A program made the translations under genes and the position numbers. A stretch of 64,000 nucleotides of DNA from Eutreptiella sp. 'Long Island Sound 2002' (Eukaryota > Euglenozoa > Euglenophyceae > Eutreptiales > Eutreptiaceae): contig OZ038379.1 of NCBI GenBank assembly GCA_964036045.1, forward strand, positions 119,785,206 to 119,849,205, read 5' to 3'. Below the pieces are notes generated by a model, which made no database searches, was not told the DNA's origin, and was given only the letters and a program-made list of their open reading frames with translations. Of this stretch, positions 50,657 to 60,354 are shown piece by piece (position 1 is the stretch's first letter; each line of letters starts with the position of its first letter).

Positions 50657-53528
50657 TGGTAGCAGAGGCTACCTGAATGTTGTTCCTTTGGTGTCCCAAC
50701 CACAGCTAGCCCCTCAGTATATCCCCGTAGACTCCGCCACCTCCGGAGACGTAACGATCACGCTCCCGTGGTGCTGTGCGAACGAGGCCTTGAGAGGAAT
50801 GCCTTGCGCAAGCCCAAATTGCCCAAGAAGGACACAAATCAGCAGCTGTGGAGGCCCAGATTACAATCAAGATCCCAGTCGAAATTGGCCATCAAGCAGC
50901 TGGAATCTCCCAGCTTACGCTAATGGCAACGCTCCGGTGGAGCTTACGGACCTGGCAGGTACTAATACTCCCTACCAATGTCCACATTTCGAGACCATCG
51001 ATGCCGACATTGACGACATTGAGATGGGTGGTCCAGGTGAGGTACCTACCTATAATCGACCAGCCTCATGGGCACAATGGGACAACCATTTGTCTTCGGA
51101 AGTGGCCCGTAACCTTGAGGCGCTTGAGGCCCTGTGTCTATTAGCCACGTCTAAGCTGATAGGACAAGAAAGAATCGCCTCTGATTTTTTATTCGAATAT
51201 TTTTTCCTTCTTCAAGAAGAAATTAATACCAGGATGTGGTGGTGTTCTCAAGAAGATGAATCTTTTGCCATTTTTGTGCAGATTTGGGAGGCAAGCCCCT
51301 TCCCGAAGGAGAAGACCAAGGCACCGGTTGCCGGGCCCTCCGCCCCTCATCCCTCTGTTTCCATCCGCGACGATCTAGCCGCCGCGGTTGAGGAAGGAAT
51401 TTTAGAGGCAGCTAGGCAGGCAAGCCTGGAAATTAGGACTGAAGGAGCTCCCCAAGTGGACTCCTGGCTGCGAACCACTGAGATTAGCGGTCCGACAGCC
51501 TGCTCAGGCCCTTCAGGACACGGTATGTACTGTCCTGCCGACTGCTCTTGCAGATCTCAGCGAGACTCTGAGCTCCAATTGCTCAAAGATCAAATGCAAC
51601 TCATCATTCAGACGCTGGGAATTAAAGATCTTTTCAAGACCCACATGAGGTCTGAGGGCGCATCATCGGTGGATCAGACAACAGAACCGTCGGAGGAGGC
51701 GACAGAAATTTTTTCGATTGCTCCTTCGGTGGACTCTAAGACCACCGATGCACGGATCAGCAGGACTAAGCTAAAGGAAAGGGCTACAATCTCTCGATCA
51801 CAGAGTAGATCGGCGAAGGCTAGGACTGAGGTTCAGAATGCCAAAAGAACTGCCTCCCGTACTACCCTTCCTGCTGTTGATTCCAGTGCAATTGCCCAGA
51901 TGTTGCTCGCCCAGACCCTCGCCGGAGCTGGTGTGGCTAATGATGCCGCCAAGGTGTCTGCCATTACGGCCGGTGTTGGGCTGGATTCACTCCTAAACCC
52001 TACTTCATTGCGACTTCGTCAGGTTGCCAAGCAACCGAAGTATAATGGGAACCCCAGACGTTGGCCTCAGTTCCAACGGGAATTTAAACTGTGGGTTAAG
52101 ACTCAAAAACTCCAGGATGATCAGTTCCTGATGGCCCTTCTGGACTGCCTTGAGGGAGCGCCGGCCAACACTTGGCTCAGAACCTGGAGTGATCGTGAAG
52201 ATTCAAGTTCCCCCCTTACCTTTGATGAGGTGTGGGAACAGTTGGAGGTACGTGGATCCCGGCTGCCTGAGGACCATTACCACCAGATATTGAAGAATTT
52301 TCCTTCATTCTCTCGATTAATCTTGCACGAGGTGCAGGACAAGAGACAGCGCTTCTGGAATCTCGTAGAAGAATCTGAACATTCAGGCGAAAAATTTTCT
52401 AGTGCCGAGCTGAAAAATCTGATTTTTGACAAGATCCCCTCAGAAACCGCCGCCACCCTTCGGAATCGACAGTCCGAAGAAAAGGTCAAGACCTGGTGGG
52501 CGGAGATCGATGGCTTTGACGCCTCGGCCAACCGGTTTACCGTCAGGGAGGCACTTCAAAAGTGCTCCCCCACGTCGTTTACCAAGGTGAAATTCACTGA
52601 AAACACGTGGAAAATCAAGTTTAATGAACACGAGGATCGGGACTTGTTTGTCCAAGTCCTCAATAGGGGAGTAAGTTTCCATGGCAATCGCCTGAAGGCC
52701 AGGAACTGGGTGTTTTCGTTTACTCCGCAGGAACTGTGGGAAGAGGTTGAGAGGCTCGCTGACGCCGCCAATCAAAATTTCCATGAGGGTCTTGGGGGAA
52801 ACAGGAATACCCAGCAAAACACCCAAAATGGGGCCCAAAAGGGCAACAAAAAGGTGAATGACACCCGGAATGTTCAGGATCATTGTAGCATCTGCCTTCT
52901 TCTAGGTTCTACGAACCGAGCTAAGACGCATTCCACTGCTAATCACCGATGGTCTGCTTACGATCACAAGGTGATTGGTGAAAATGTCAGTAATTCGCAG
53001 AATTCAGACAGGAATGACAGACAGGTGCATGGTGCCAAGGGGGGAAAGGGTAATTCGACTCCCTCCGGTGGGAACAAAAATACTGGAGGCCCTGGCGGGT
53101 CCCAAGGCAAAGGGAGTCGGACTCCATCCGGCTCCGGTGGACAGCCAAATGGCCAGACAAGTCCCAATTTCAACGCCGGAGGCGGAAATCGAAATCCAGG
53201 CCAAACCCCTCAATTCGGTACAAACAAAGGAAATGCTCCAGGATCACAGGGTAAAGGTAAGGGAAATCCTTCGGGAACCCCCTTCTCTGGTAAGGGCAGA
53301 GGGCGTGGCGACGGTGGTGGTCCATCATCCGGCGGCCGTGGCCGTGGACGTGGAAAGGGAAACCACCGTGTGGATCAGGTCTCAGGTGCAGACCAGGTGT
53401 CTGATGCGGATCGAGATTATGTCGAAAACGCCCTGAATCCAGCGGATGACCCGTTCCAAGAGGAGTGGATCGACGAATCAGGCTGTGTCCACAATGTTAA
53501 CGCAGCCGCTGGAGGTCAGAACGCCTAG
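50493..53528 (+). CDS. Gag of element B
   Basis: 1011 codons from an ATG inside the LTR to TAG 53526-53528. The frame crosses the primer site. Residues 1-54 are encoded by the LTR and are conserved as an open frame in three other B LTRs, favouring this start. A capsid-like region at about 52030-52560 begins KYNGNPRRWPQFQREFKLW. A CSIC Cys pair with following His residues (about 52885-52960) may be a degenerate zinc knuckle. The C-terminus is Gly/Asn-rich with RG repeats (GRGRG), typical of RNA binding. Pol continues in the same frame after the TAG. Confidence 0.9.
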   Translation: MDLASVVAALASVGVRVSGSTPNNNIQGDSSRACPTGLAGPEPSGTHNDPGQHFHGSRGYLNVVPLVSQPQLAPQYIPVDSATSGDVTITLPWCCANEALRGMPCASPNCPRRTQISSCGGPDYNQDPSRNWPSSSWNLPAYANGNAPVELTDLAGTNTPYQCPHFETIDADIDDIEMGGPGEVPTYNRPASWAQWDNHLSSEVARNLEALEALCLLATSKLIGQERIASDFLFEYFFLLQEEINTRMWWCSQEDESFAIFVQIWEASPFPKEKTKAPVAGPSAPHPSVSIRDDLAAAVEEGILEAARQASLEIRTEGAPQVDSWLRTTEISGPTACSGPSGHGMYCPADCSCRSQRDSELQLLKDQMQLIIQTLGIKDLFKTHMRSEGASSVDQTTEPSEEATEIFSIAPSVDSKTTDARISRTKLKERATISRSQSRSAKARTEVQNAKRTASRTTLPAVDSSAIAQMLLAQTLAGAGVANDAAKVSAITAGVGLDSLLNPTSLRLRQVAKQPKYNGNPRRWPQFQREFKLWVKTQKLQDDQFLMALLDCLEGAPANTWLRTWSDREDSSSPLTFDEVWEQLEVRGSRLPEDHYHQILKNFPSFSRLILHEVQDKRQRFWNLVEESEHSGEKFSSAELKNLIFDKIPSETAATLRNRQSEEKVKTWWAEIDGFDASANRFTVREALQKCSPTSFTKVKFTENTWKIKFNEHEDRDLFVQVLNRGVSFHGNRLKARNWVFSFTPQELWEEVERLADAANQNFHEGLGGNRNTQQNTQNGAQKGNKKVNDTRNVQDHCSICLLLGSTNRAKTHSTANHRWSAYDHKVIGENVSNSQNSDRNDRQVHGAKGGKGNSTPSGGNKNTGGPGGSQGKGSRTPSGSGGQPNGQTSPNFNAGGGNRNPGQTPQFGTNKGNAPGSQGKGKGNPSGTPFSGKGRGRGDGGGPSSGGRGRGRGKGNHRVDQVSGADQVSDADRDYVENALNPADDPFQEEWIDESGCVHNVNAAAGGQNA
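50657..50668 (+). promoter_or_regulatory. Primer-binding site of element B (initiator Met tRNA)
   Basis: TGGTAGCAGAGG follows the LTR without a gap and is complementary to the 3' end (CCUCUGCUACCA) shared by many eukaryotic initiator Met tRNAs. Confidence 0.88.
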
Positions 53529-53563
53529 GGGAGCCACGAAAATCGCCCCTCCCCAGGCGATTT
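53526..53563 (+). promoter_or_regulatory. Candidate UAG readthrough element, possible pseudoknot, in B
   Basis: After TAG 53526-53528, AAATCGCC (53540-53547) pairs with GGCGATTT (53556-53563), an 8-bp stem. Its loop contains CTCCCC (53549-53554), which is complementary to GGGGAG (53528-53533) beginning at the G of the stop codon. This would give an H-type pseudoknot, although the 1-nt loop between the last two strands is tight for a full 6-bp first stem. The simple hairpin is the alternative. Confidence 0.55.
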
Positions 53564-56500
53564 CAGGCATGATCCCCAAATTCCTGATCGACCATTACTT
53601 GATGTAGGGTCGCTTGTCTCCTCTCCCCTGGATCCGGCAGCGGATCCTTCTGTTGTAGTGGACGAGGTTGGTGTACAGTCCAAGCACAGGGCTCGTCAGT
53701 TTGTCACAAAGCTGTGGGTTTCTGATTGCAAGGGAAATTTCCACCTCGCCACTTGTTTGTGTGACAATGGATCAGAGGTAAATCTCCAATCCAACTCCTT
53801 CTTACCCGACGACCGCGTGTTCGAGTCGCCTCATCCTGTTACCCTCGAGGGAGTTTCTGGACACTCTCTCGCAGGTGGGCAACGCGGTTGTTATATATCC
53901 ACCCATTTGGTCGCTCAAGACCTTTGGGAAGAGCAAAATGTGGAAGAAGTTGTCCTTAAGGATGACTACTTCTATCGAGCTGACATAAAGTATGACCTTT
54001 ATTTAGGCCATCCCTGGCTTCGTAAGAACAGGGTAGCGCCCGTAGGTCATCGTCGTTGTTTTTTGCTGGAGTCAGGTCCCTTGGAGCGTCCTGAATTTCG
54101 TTTTTTGCACGCAGGGTTTAAAAGTGCAGAAGAATTTTTGAAGCAAAAGGTGACACCAAAATTTGGTGAAGATGTCACCATTGCAGAGGTGAATGGGAGT
54201 GCCGATTACTCCCAGGAGTTAGAATGTCTTCGTAGGGACTCCCAGCCACGACGCCCTTCGCGCTGGCACTCTTCATCCTACAGAGTTGTCGACAAATGGC
54301 GCGATGCAATTTGTGAATACTTTCATGAACATCATTCTTTTTGGCCACAGTATGATGCCTTTGCTAACCGTACGAACAAGCGCTTTGATAAGCACTTCAG
54401 CGACGCTTGGACCCACAAATGGGACAAGAAGTTGTGGATTAATCCTCCGTTTCACTTAATCCAGCAGGTCATCCACAAAATCAAGCAAGATAAGACCCAG
54501 GCAATTTTAGTTGTGCCCTTGTGGGACGACAAGCCTTGGTTTCAGGAATTACAAGACATTTGTGTAGATTACATCGAACTGCCCAGGAAGATTAAGCTGT
54601 ATGCCAGGGACGACACAGGTCCCCTGCCACAGCGGTCCTGGAGTTCGCTTGCATTCCTGGTGGATGGAAAGCTTTCTGACTCTAATTCTGCTGATTTTAG
54701 TACAGATTCCTGTGTTGGGTCTGAATCTGAGGTTGAGCGTGGTACTGATGATGAATCTATTTTTTCTGATTTCTGTCCGTCAGATACCCAAGGTGATTCA
54801 ACGTCCAATGGATCCGCCTCGTCTCCCTCTTCCCCAATACGGTCGACATCGAAAAGAATCTTCAGTGCACGGGCGAGGAAAAATCTCCAATCGCGCCGCA
54901 AATTCAGAGTTTTTTATGAAAAGCCCCCTGTGGAAGCTTTCATGGATCCTTTCGAGGTGCTGGATCGCGAGGAAAATCTCTGGGATTTCGACACAAGACC
55001 CACCTATCTTCAAGAGGCAGTTGATACGGACCTGTTTAGGGACATCCGTAAGAAGATTCTTCCTGCCAAAGCCGAAGAAGTCGCCAAAGTTTTTTCGACA
55101 GTAATTCCTGGCGATCAGGTGGACACTGAATTGTGTTCCAAGTCAAGAGAAAAGATTTTTGAGGAACGGAAAGATACAACCCTTTCAGGAAAGTTGATCA
55201 AGGACCCCCCTGTCCGTGGGCAGTTCGGTGAAGCCTTCATCGAGCTTCGTGAAGGGTACAAGGCAAAAAAACAGCGCCCGTATGAAAATCATGGACACAA
55301 ACATGAGATTCTCAGAAAAATCATTGAGAGAAATCTCAGGGAATTTGGTTGGCTTGAGGGTTGTATGACCAGCGAATGGTGCTGTTCACCCTTCACAGTC
55401 CCGAAGCCACCGCCTGCAGACCAGAACACCATTGATGGTTGGCGAATGGTTGTTGATTTTCGCAATCTCAACGCCGAAACCAAGGCGGATTCACACCCCC
55501 TGCCCCTCATTGAGGAGGAAATCGCCAAGAGGGCAAGAGGTCGTTTGTTCTCTGTGCTGGATCTCCGTCACGGCTTTCACCAAATGCCGTTGAGGAAGGA
55601 CAGCAGACCTCTTACCTGTATGTGCACGCCATGTGGCCCAGTCCAGTGGACCGTCATGCCCATGGGATTGAAGAACGCCCCCTCATTTTTTCAAAGAATG
55701 ATGGAGGATGTGCTGTTCACAACCCATCCTGAGCTACGTGCCTTCGTGAGTGTGTACATAGATGACATAATCATCGCGACGGAGGGGGAGGGACTGACCG
55801 AAGCCGAGCTGGTGGCCCTACATGAGAAGCAGCTGAACCAAGTTTTGGATATTCTTGACGCCAATCAGCTGATTTGTGGGCCAAAGAAGGGAAAATTATT
55901 TTTAAAATCAGTCGAATTTTGTGGTTCTCTCCTAGAGAATGGCACCCGACGACCCAGTCCAGGGAAGCTCGTCGCTATTCAGAAGTGGAAGCGCCCTGAG
56001 ACAATCACGGAGTTGAGAGGATTCCTGGGTTGTTGCAATTTTTACCACACTTTTGTGCCGAATTATGCCAAATTTGCTGCCCCCCTCACTGAATTATTGA
56101 AGGTAGGGAGAGATGCGGGCAAGGCAGGTTCAAAGGTTCGTGTCAAGTGGACTGACGAGTGCGAGGAGGCCTTCCATCACTTGAAGGCAGCCCTCTGCGA
56201 AGTCGCCACGTTGCATGTGCCCCAATTTGACAGACCCTTCTACATTAGAACCGACGCATCTAGGTACGCGATCGGAGCTGTCCTTGAACAGGTTGATGAA
56301 GCCACCGGCGATCATTACCCTCTTGCATTTTGGTCTCGGAAGCTAGCCCCACGCCAAATGCAATGGTCGCCGCGTGAGCAAGAGACTTACGCCATAATTT
56401 GCGCTCTAAAAAAGTACCAATCGTGGGTTGGCACCAATCGAGTCGAGGTCCTGACGGATCATCGATCTCTGGAGTATTGGGCCACCGAACACATTGATAC

Positions 56501-58712
56501 TGTCGCGAGCCCAGCTGGTCGACGGGCCAGATGGCACGAATTTCTCTCTCTGTTTGACCTCCATGTGTCGTATCTGCCTGGAAAACACAACACGGTAGCG
56601 GATGCTCTGAGCCGATGGGCTTACCCCGCCTCAGAGGGGCTGCAAAGTACCAACATCCATGGTACGGAGCAGGACCGCCATGTAATCATCGAATGGGATC
56701 AGGAAGAAAAGAAACTCATTCGACGTGCATGCATGCAGTGCGCTGTTAAACAGCACGCATTGCCGTGTCACGACATCACGGCCATCTCAGATCCGGCGCA
56801 TGCCCATGAGATCTGCACCAAAACGATGAAAGTCGTGGAAAATGTCACCGATCCCTCCACAGGGAGTGTGAAACGGTTTGACTACACCCGACGAGTAAAT
56901 CGATTTCGGTTGATCCAAGGCATTAAGCGTCGAGATCCGGCCAAAACTCCACCCCTGCCTAAGGATTCCCTGATCATCCGTGACTGGACGTCCGATTACC
57001 TGCAGGATCCCATGTTTAAAGAGGTCTTTGGAAATCTCAAATCCAAAGATGCGCACAGAGATGGGATTTTTGCAGAGTACTCGTTGGATGGGGGGAAGCT
57101 GTGGATGGAGGGTAAATTGTGTGTCCCAGACGCCCTAGCCCCCCGAGTGTTAAACTGGTGGCACAAATGGGAGTCCCCCCACGCACATGGCCGTCGACTG
57201 TGGTCGATGATTAAGCATAGGTTGTTTGGATCGAGGCTCTACACTCATTGCATGAAAGTAGCAGCCGGATGTGCCCAATGTGCTGTCTCGACGCCCCCCA
57301 GCGCGAAGAAGCACGGCCATCTGAGGCCTCATCCTATTCCGGAGCGTCTCTTTAACAGAGTCACCAGTGATTTTTTCTATCTCGGTGAACTCGATGACGA
57401 AGAGTGCCATTGGACTAACAGAAAAGTCAATGGTGTGCTCCTCATTCAGTGCCGTCATTCCGGCTACATTCAAGTGTTGCCTTGCAACATTGAGTCGATG
57501 ACTGGCAAGGCTGCCGCCAAGTGGTGCGCGCAGACCTGGATGGGAGGCTGGGACGTCCCATCCGAGGTGGTCACGGATTCAGGCAAAGAGTACACCTCCG
57601 AATGGTGGAGAGAATTGTGTGCTCGCCTTGGAATCCACCACCTCCGATGTGAAATCCACTCGCATCGAGCGCTGCCTGGCGAAAGAGCCGGCCGCTCTAT
57701 AATTAATATGCTTCGTAAGGAGCTCGCGAGTGAAAAGGATTTCCATTGGATGGAAGTTCTCTTCGCATTGCTTCGCCGTTACCACAACACGCCTTTGTAT
57801 CATGGCCTTTCTCCAAATGAAATTGTCTTTGGACGAAAGAAGTGTTGGTGGAACATGCCGTTGAATAATCCTCGCCCCTGTAAGGATGCTTCGCTGTTTT
57901 TGGACGAAGTCCAACGAGCAGATAAATCTGTGTCGAAATTAATCGAGAAGCATCAAGCTGACTGGCTTTGGGTTCAAAATCAAGGTCGAAAAAACCCCCA
58001 CAATTTTGAAGTCGATGATCGAGTTTGGCTTCGAAAATCCGAAACCACCCTGGACGGAGATGACAAGCTTCTTCCCTTGTGGGAGGGGCCATTCGCTGTT
58101 ACAGCGCGTCTTGGGGAGAACAGGTGGAGGATCCGTGTGGATGTCAGCAGGGAAATTGACGTTTCGGGCGATCGCCTCAAGAGAGAGATCCCCTCCCCCA
58201 AGGATCGAGTTAAACCCCTTTTTTGGACTGCAAAACACTTGTCCGATCGGGTAATCGAAGGGGGAAAGTACGAACTCAAGAGGATTGTTGAAGCAAGACG
58301 TGACGCCAAGGGCGAATGGGAATTTCTGTGTGAGTGGAGGGGCTTTGATTCCAGTCACAACAACTGGGAACCAGCCCAATCTTTTGTCCATGGATACACC
58401 AAGGGGTTCATTGACTTCCTGAACAAGCACCCCGAGATTGGCGTACTCCTGACAGATTGTTTGTCGAAACCAGACAGACAAGTGGAGAGCGACGGAAAAC
58501 GACCTGTGGTGAATCGAGATCCAGCCTTTTACGGCCCTCAGCAGCCACATTCCAGGGCTGATCCGTCGATCCCCCCTCCTGTGGTCAGGCCAGCCCAGGA
58601 GCCAAATGAGGACCAAGCTTCGAGTTCGGCCGCTGATTTGCAGCGCCCAAGCCGTACCAGGGCCCGACCAGACAGGTTGGTGGTCACCTGTATTCGTGCT
58701 TGGCCGAATTGA
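53529..58712 (+). CDS. Pol of element B (PR, Dam-like, RT, RNase H, integrase, chromodomain)
   Basis: Open in the gag frame from the TAG to TGA 58710-58712; the first alternative start is GTG 53658 (1684 residues). Protease: CDNGSEV (Asp-Asn-Gly at 53763-53771, where Asp-Thr/Ser-Gly is usual), then DLYLGHPWL. Dam-like segment: YDAFANRTNKRF, then WINPPF (54435-54452), ILVVPLWDDKPWF and AFLVDGK. RT: LDLRHGFHQMPL and YIDDIII (55755). RNase H: TDASRYAIGAVLEQ. Integrase: His and Cys ligands (CAQC), Asp in VTSDFF, Asp in VTDSGKEY, Glu in GERAGRSI. Chromodomain at 58262-58400 (WRGFDSSHNNWEPAQSF). All RT, RNase H and integrase catalytic residues are present. Confidence 0.95.
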   Translation, partial: GSHENRPSPGDFRHDPQIPDRPLLDVGSLVSSPLDPAADPSVVVDEVGVQSKHRARQFVTKLWVSDCKGNFHLATCLCDNGSEVNLQSNSFLPDDRVFESPHPVTLEGVSGHSLAGGQRGCYISTHLVAQDLWEEQNVEEVVLKDDYFYRADIKYDLYLGHPWLRKNRVAPVGHRRCFLLESGPLERPEFRFLHAGFKSAEEFLKQKVTPKFGEDVTIAEVNGSADYSQELECLRRDSQPRRPSRWHSSSYRVVDKWRDAICEYFHEHHSFWPQYDAFANRTNKRFDKHFSDAWTHKWDKKLWINPPFHLIQQVIHKIKQDKTQAILVVPLWDDKPWFQELQDICVDYIELPRKIKLYARDDTGPLPQRSWSSLAFLVDGKLSDSNSADFSTDSCVGSESEVERGTDDESIFSDFCPSDTQGDSTSNGSASSPSSPIRSTSKRIFSARARKNLQSRRKFRVFYEKPPVEAFMDPFEVLDREENLWDFDTRPTYLQEAVDTDLFRDIRKKILPAKAEEVAKVFSTVIPGDQVDTELCSKSREKIFEERKDTTLSGKLIKDPPVRGQFGEAFIELREGYKAKKQRPYENHGHKHEILRKIIERNLREFGWLEGCMTSEWCCSPFTVPKPPPADQNTIDGWRMVVDFRNLNAETKADSHPLPLIEEEIAKRARGRLFSVLDLRHGFHQMPLRKDSRPLTCMCTPCGPVQWTVMPMGLKNAPSFFQRMMEDVLFTTHPELRAFVSVYIDDIIIATEGEGLTEAELVALHEKQLNQVLDILDANQLICGPKKGKLFLKSVEFCGSLLENGTRRPSPGKLVAIQKWKRPETITELRGFLGCCNFYHTFVPNYAKFAAPLTELLKVGRDAGKAGSKVRVKWTDECEEAFHHLKAALCEVATLHVPQFDRPFYIRTDASRYAIGAVLEQVDEATGDHYPLAFWSRKLAPRQMQWSPREQETYAIICALKKYQSWVGTNRVEVLTDHRSLEYWATEHIDTVASPAGRRARWHEFLSLFDLHVSYLPGKHNTVADALSRWAYPASEGLQSTNIHGTEQDRHVIIEWDQEEKKLIRRACMQCAVKQHALPCHDITAISDPAHAHEICTKTMKVVENVTDPSTGSVKRFDYTRRVNRFRLIQGIKRRDPAKTPPLPKDSLIIRDWTSDYLQDPMFKEVFGNLKSKDAHRDGIFAEYSLDGGKLWMEGKLCVPDALAPRVLNWWHKWESPHAHGRRLWSMIKHRLFGSRLYTHCMKVAAGCAQCAVSTPPSAKKHGHLRPHPIPERLFNRVTSDFFYLGELDDEECHWTNRKVNGVLLIQCRHSGYIQVLPCNIESMTGKAAAKWCAQTWMGGWDVPSEVVTDSGKEYTSEWWRELCARLGIHHLRCEIHSHRALPGERAGRSIINMLRKELASEKDFHWMEVLFALLRRYHNTPLYHGLSPNEIVFGRKKCWWNMPLNNPRPCKDASLFLDEVQRADKSVSKLIEKHQADWLWVQNQGRKNPHNFEVDDRVWLRKSETTLDGDDKLLPLWEGPFAVTARLGENRWRIRVDVSREIDVSGDRLKREIPSPKDRVKPLFWTAKHLSDRVIEGGKYELKRIVEARRDAKGEWEFLCEWRGFDSSHNNWEPAQSFVHGYTKGFIDFLNKHPEIGVLLTDCLSKPDRQVESDGKRPVVNRDPAFYGPQQPHSRADPSIPPPVVRPAQEPNEDQASSSAADLQRPSRTRARPDRLVVTCIRAWPN

Positions 58713-60344
58713 GAAGCCATCCTACCACATTCTGCTCAATCCACTGTTCATTCTTTCTGTTTATGTCATGATGTGGAGAACTGCGAATGTTTGATAATTT
58801 GACGTCAATCAACTTTTCTTTGGTCTCCGTTAGGCAGACAAGGCGTAGATACGCTGACGGAGTGTGCTGCCGTGTTCAGAAAAAACCAAACTCAGGCTTA
58901 ATTCAGGCAGATTCGGGGTAATCTTGTCTCTGTTGGTCTGTGCATCTTTGGAATTTGGCTACTCGTGCAGATGGAAGCAAATGTACATAATCAAAGCGCT
59001 GCGCAGCGACATTCACCCCTACAGGCAACCCCTGTAGTACTGGCTGCCCTAGAGGCGACGCCAGGAACTCAGATCGTACCTTCATTTGCTGTGATGCTAA
59101 CGCCAAAGTCCAGATTCAGATCCAGGATCCTCAAACTTACCTTGAATTTCTCAGGTTTGTCCATCATTCTGCCACTGTTGTACGAAACCCAGACGTCAAT
59201 TGTTCAGACAATCTTCATCTAGGAGCTCTAGGGACTTCTAACAGCAACCTCTGAAGTCCGTAAGCTTCGTTGTATTTTTGGCACACGCCAATGTGAGCTC
59301 AATTCGACCAGAAACTGTCGAGAATGGTGAATCCAAGTGTCTTGTGGGACTCCATCGAAGGATTGGCCTTGTCCAAGTCGATTGACACCACCGCCACTGT
59401 AAATTCGGTGTCTCTCAGTTATATACTGTCAGTAAAGTGCCTTCAGCGAACCTTCGGCGCGTTACATGCCAAGGATCCAGGGCCAGCATGTCCCATCATG
59501 ATGCATCATCACATGATCCACATTTTGATAGAATCTGTTAGATGCTCGCGAACCAACGTGCCGGAAAGCACAATTGAGCTGAATAAACGACAATATATAT
59601 TATATTTAGTCTAAACGAAGGTGTTTGTAGTTTCAGTTTGCACATTCCGCTTCATTTCACCTTCATCTCAGGGAATTTACTCATGTTAGGACAATTTAGA
59701 TTGATTTCCTTGTCATCTCCCATCATTCCTCGAAGATCTGTTTAGATCTAAGTGAACAGAAGAACATCTCTACCTTCGGTGGTTCACTTAGAGTTTTAGA
59801 CTACATGTGTATTTGTTTAACCTCTCTGTGATTGCTTAATCTCCTCAATCTCTGCTCAAATTCATTCTCATTTTTGCTGAATCTTGTGATCATCCACCAG
59901 ATGCGCCAAATCTGAGCCACATGCTGTACTTTTCAGAACGAGAAAAGCGGGATAACACGATGTAGAGTTCGGCGAGGACACCGTAGCGTGCCCGCGACAG
60001 CGAAACTGTGCCAGAGCGCTGAGATGTCACTCCAATTCTTGATCCCCCCACTCAATCCATCAATAATCTACCTCATTCTCAACCAATGCATGGTTTGGTA
60101 TCGATTCTCGATACGTTTACATGCTTTTTAGCCCATGACCTAATGTTTTACTGCACGGAGGACTGTTCGTCACTTCTCATTCCGTCTCATTTCAGGTTCA
60201 TCCAGCCTGATTCAGTGCCAATTCAGCCCAAATCAGGTCAGATCAAGCAGATTTCGCCTCATCGAGGTTACATTTCTATGTTTTTCTGGGACTAACCCGC
60301 ACTACGTTCTTCGTTGACGTAGCGACACACCCCAGTGTGTTTTT
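58713..60344 (+). other. 3' non-coding region of element B
   Basis: 1.63 kb between the pol stop and the polypurine tract, without supported coding sequence. Its inverted, older counterpart is 20354-22437, and its last 340 bp recur at 37237-37570. Confidence 0.8.
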
Positions 60345-60354
60345 GGAGGGGGAG
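60345..60354 (+). promoter_or_regulatory. Polypurine tract of element B
   Basis: GGAGGGGGAG directly before the 3' LTR, preceded by a T run; identical in B' and B''. It primes plus-strand synthesis. Confidence 0.88.
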
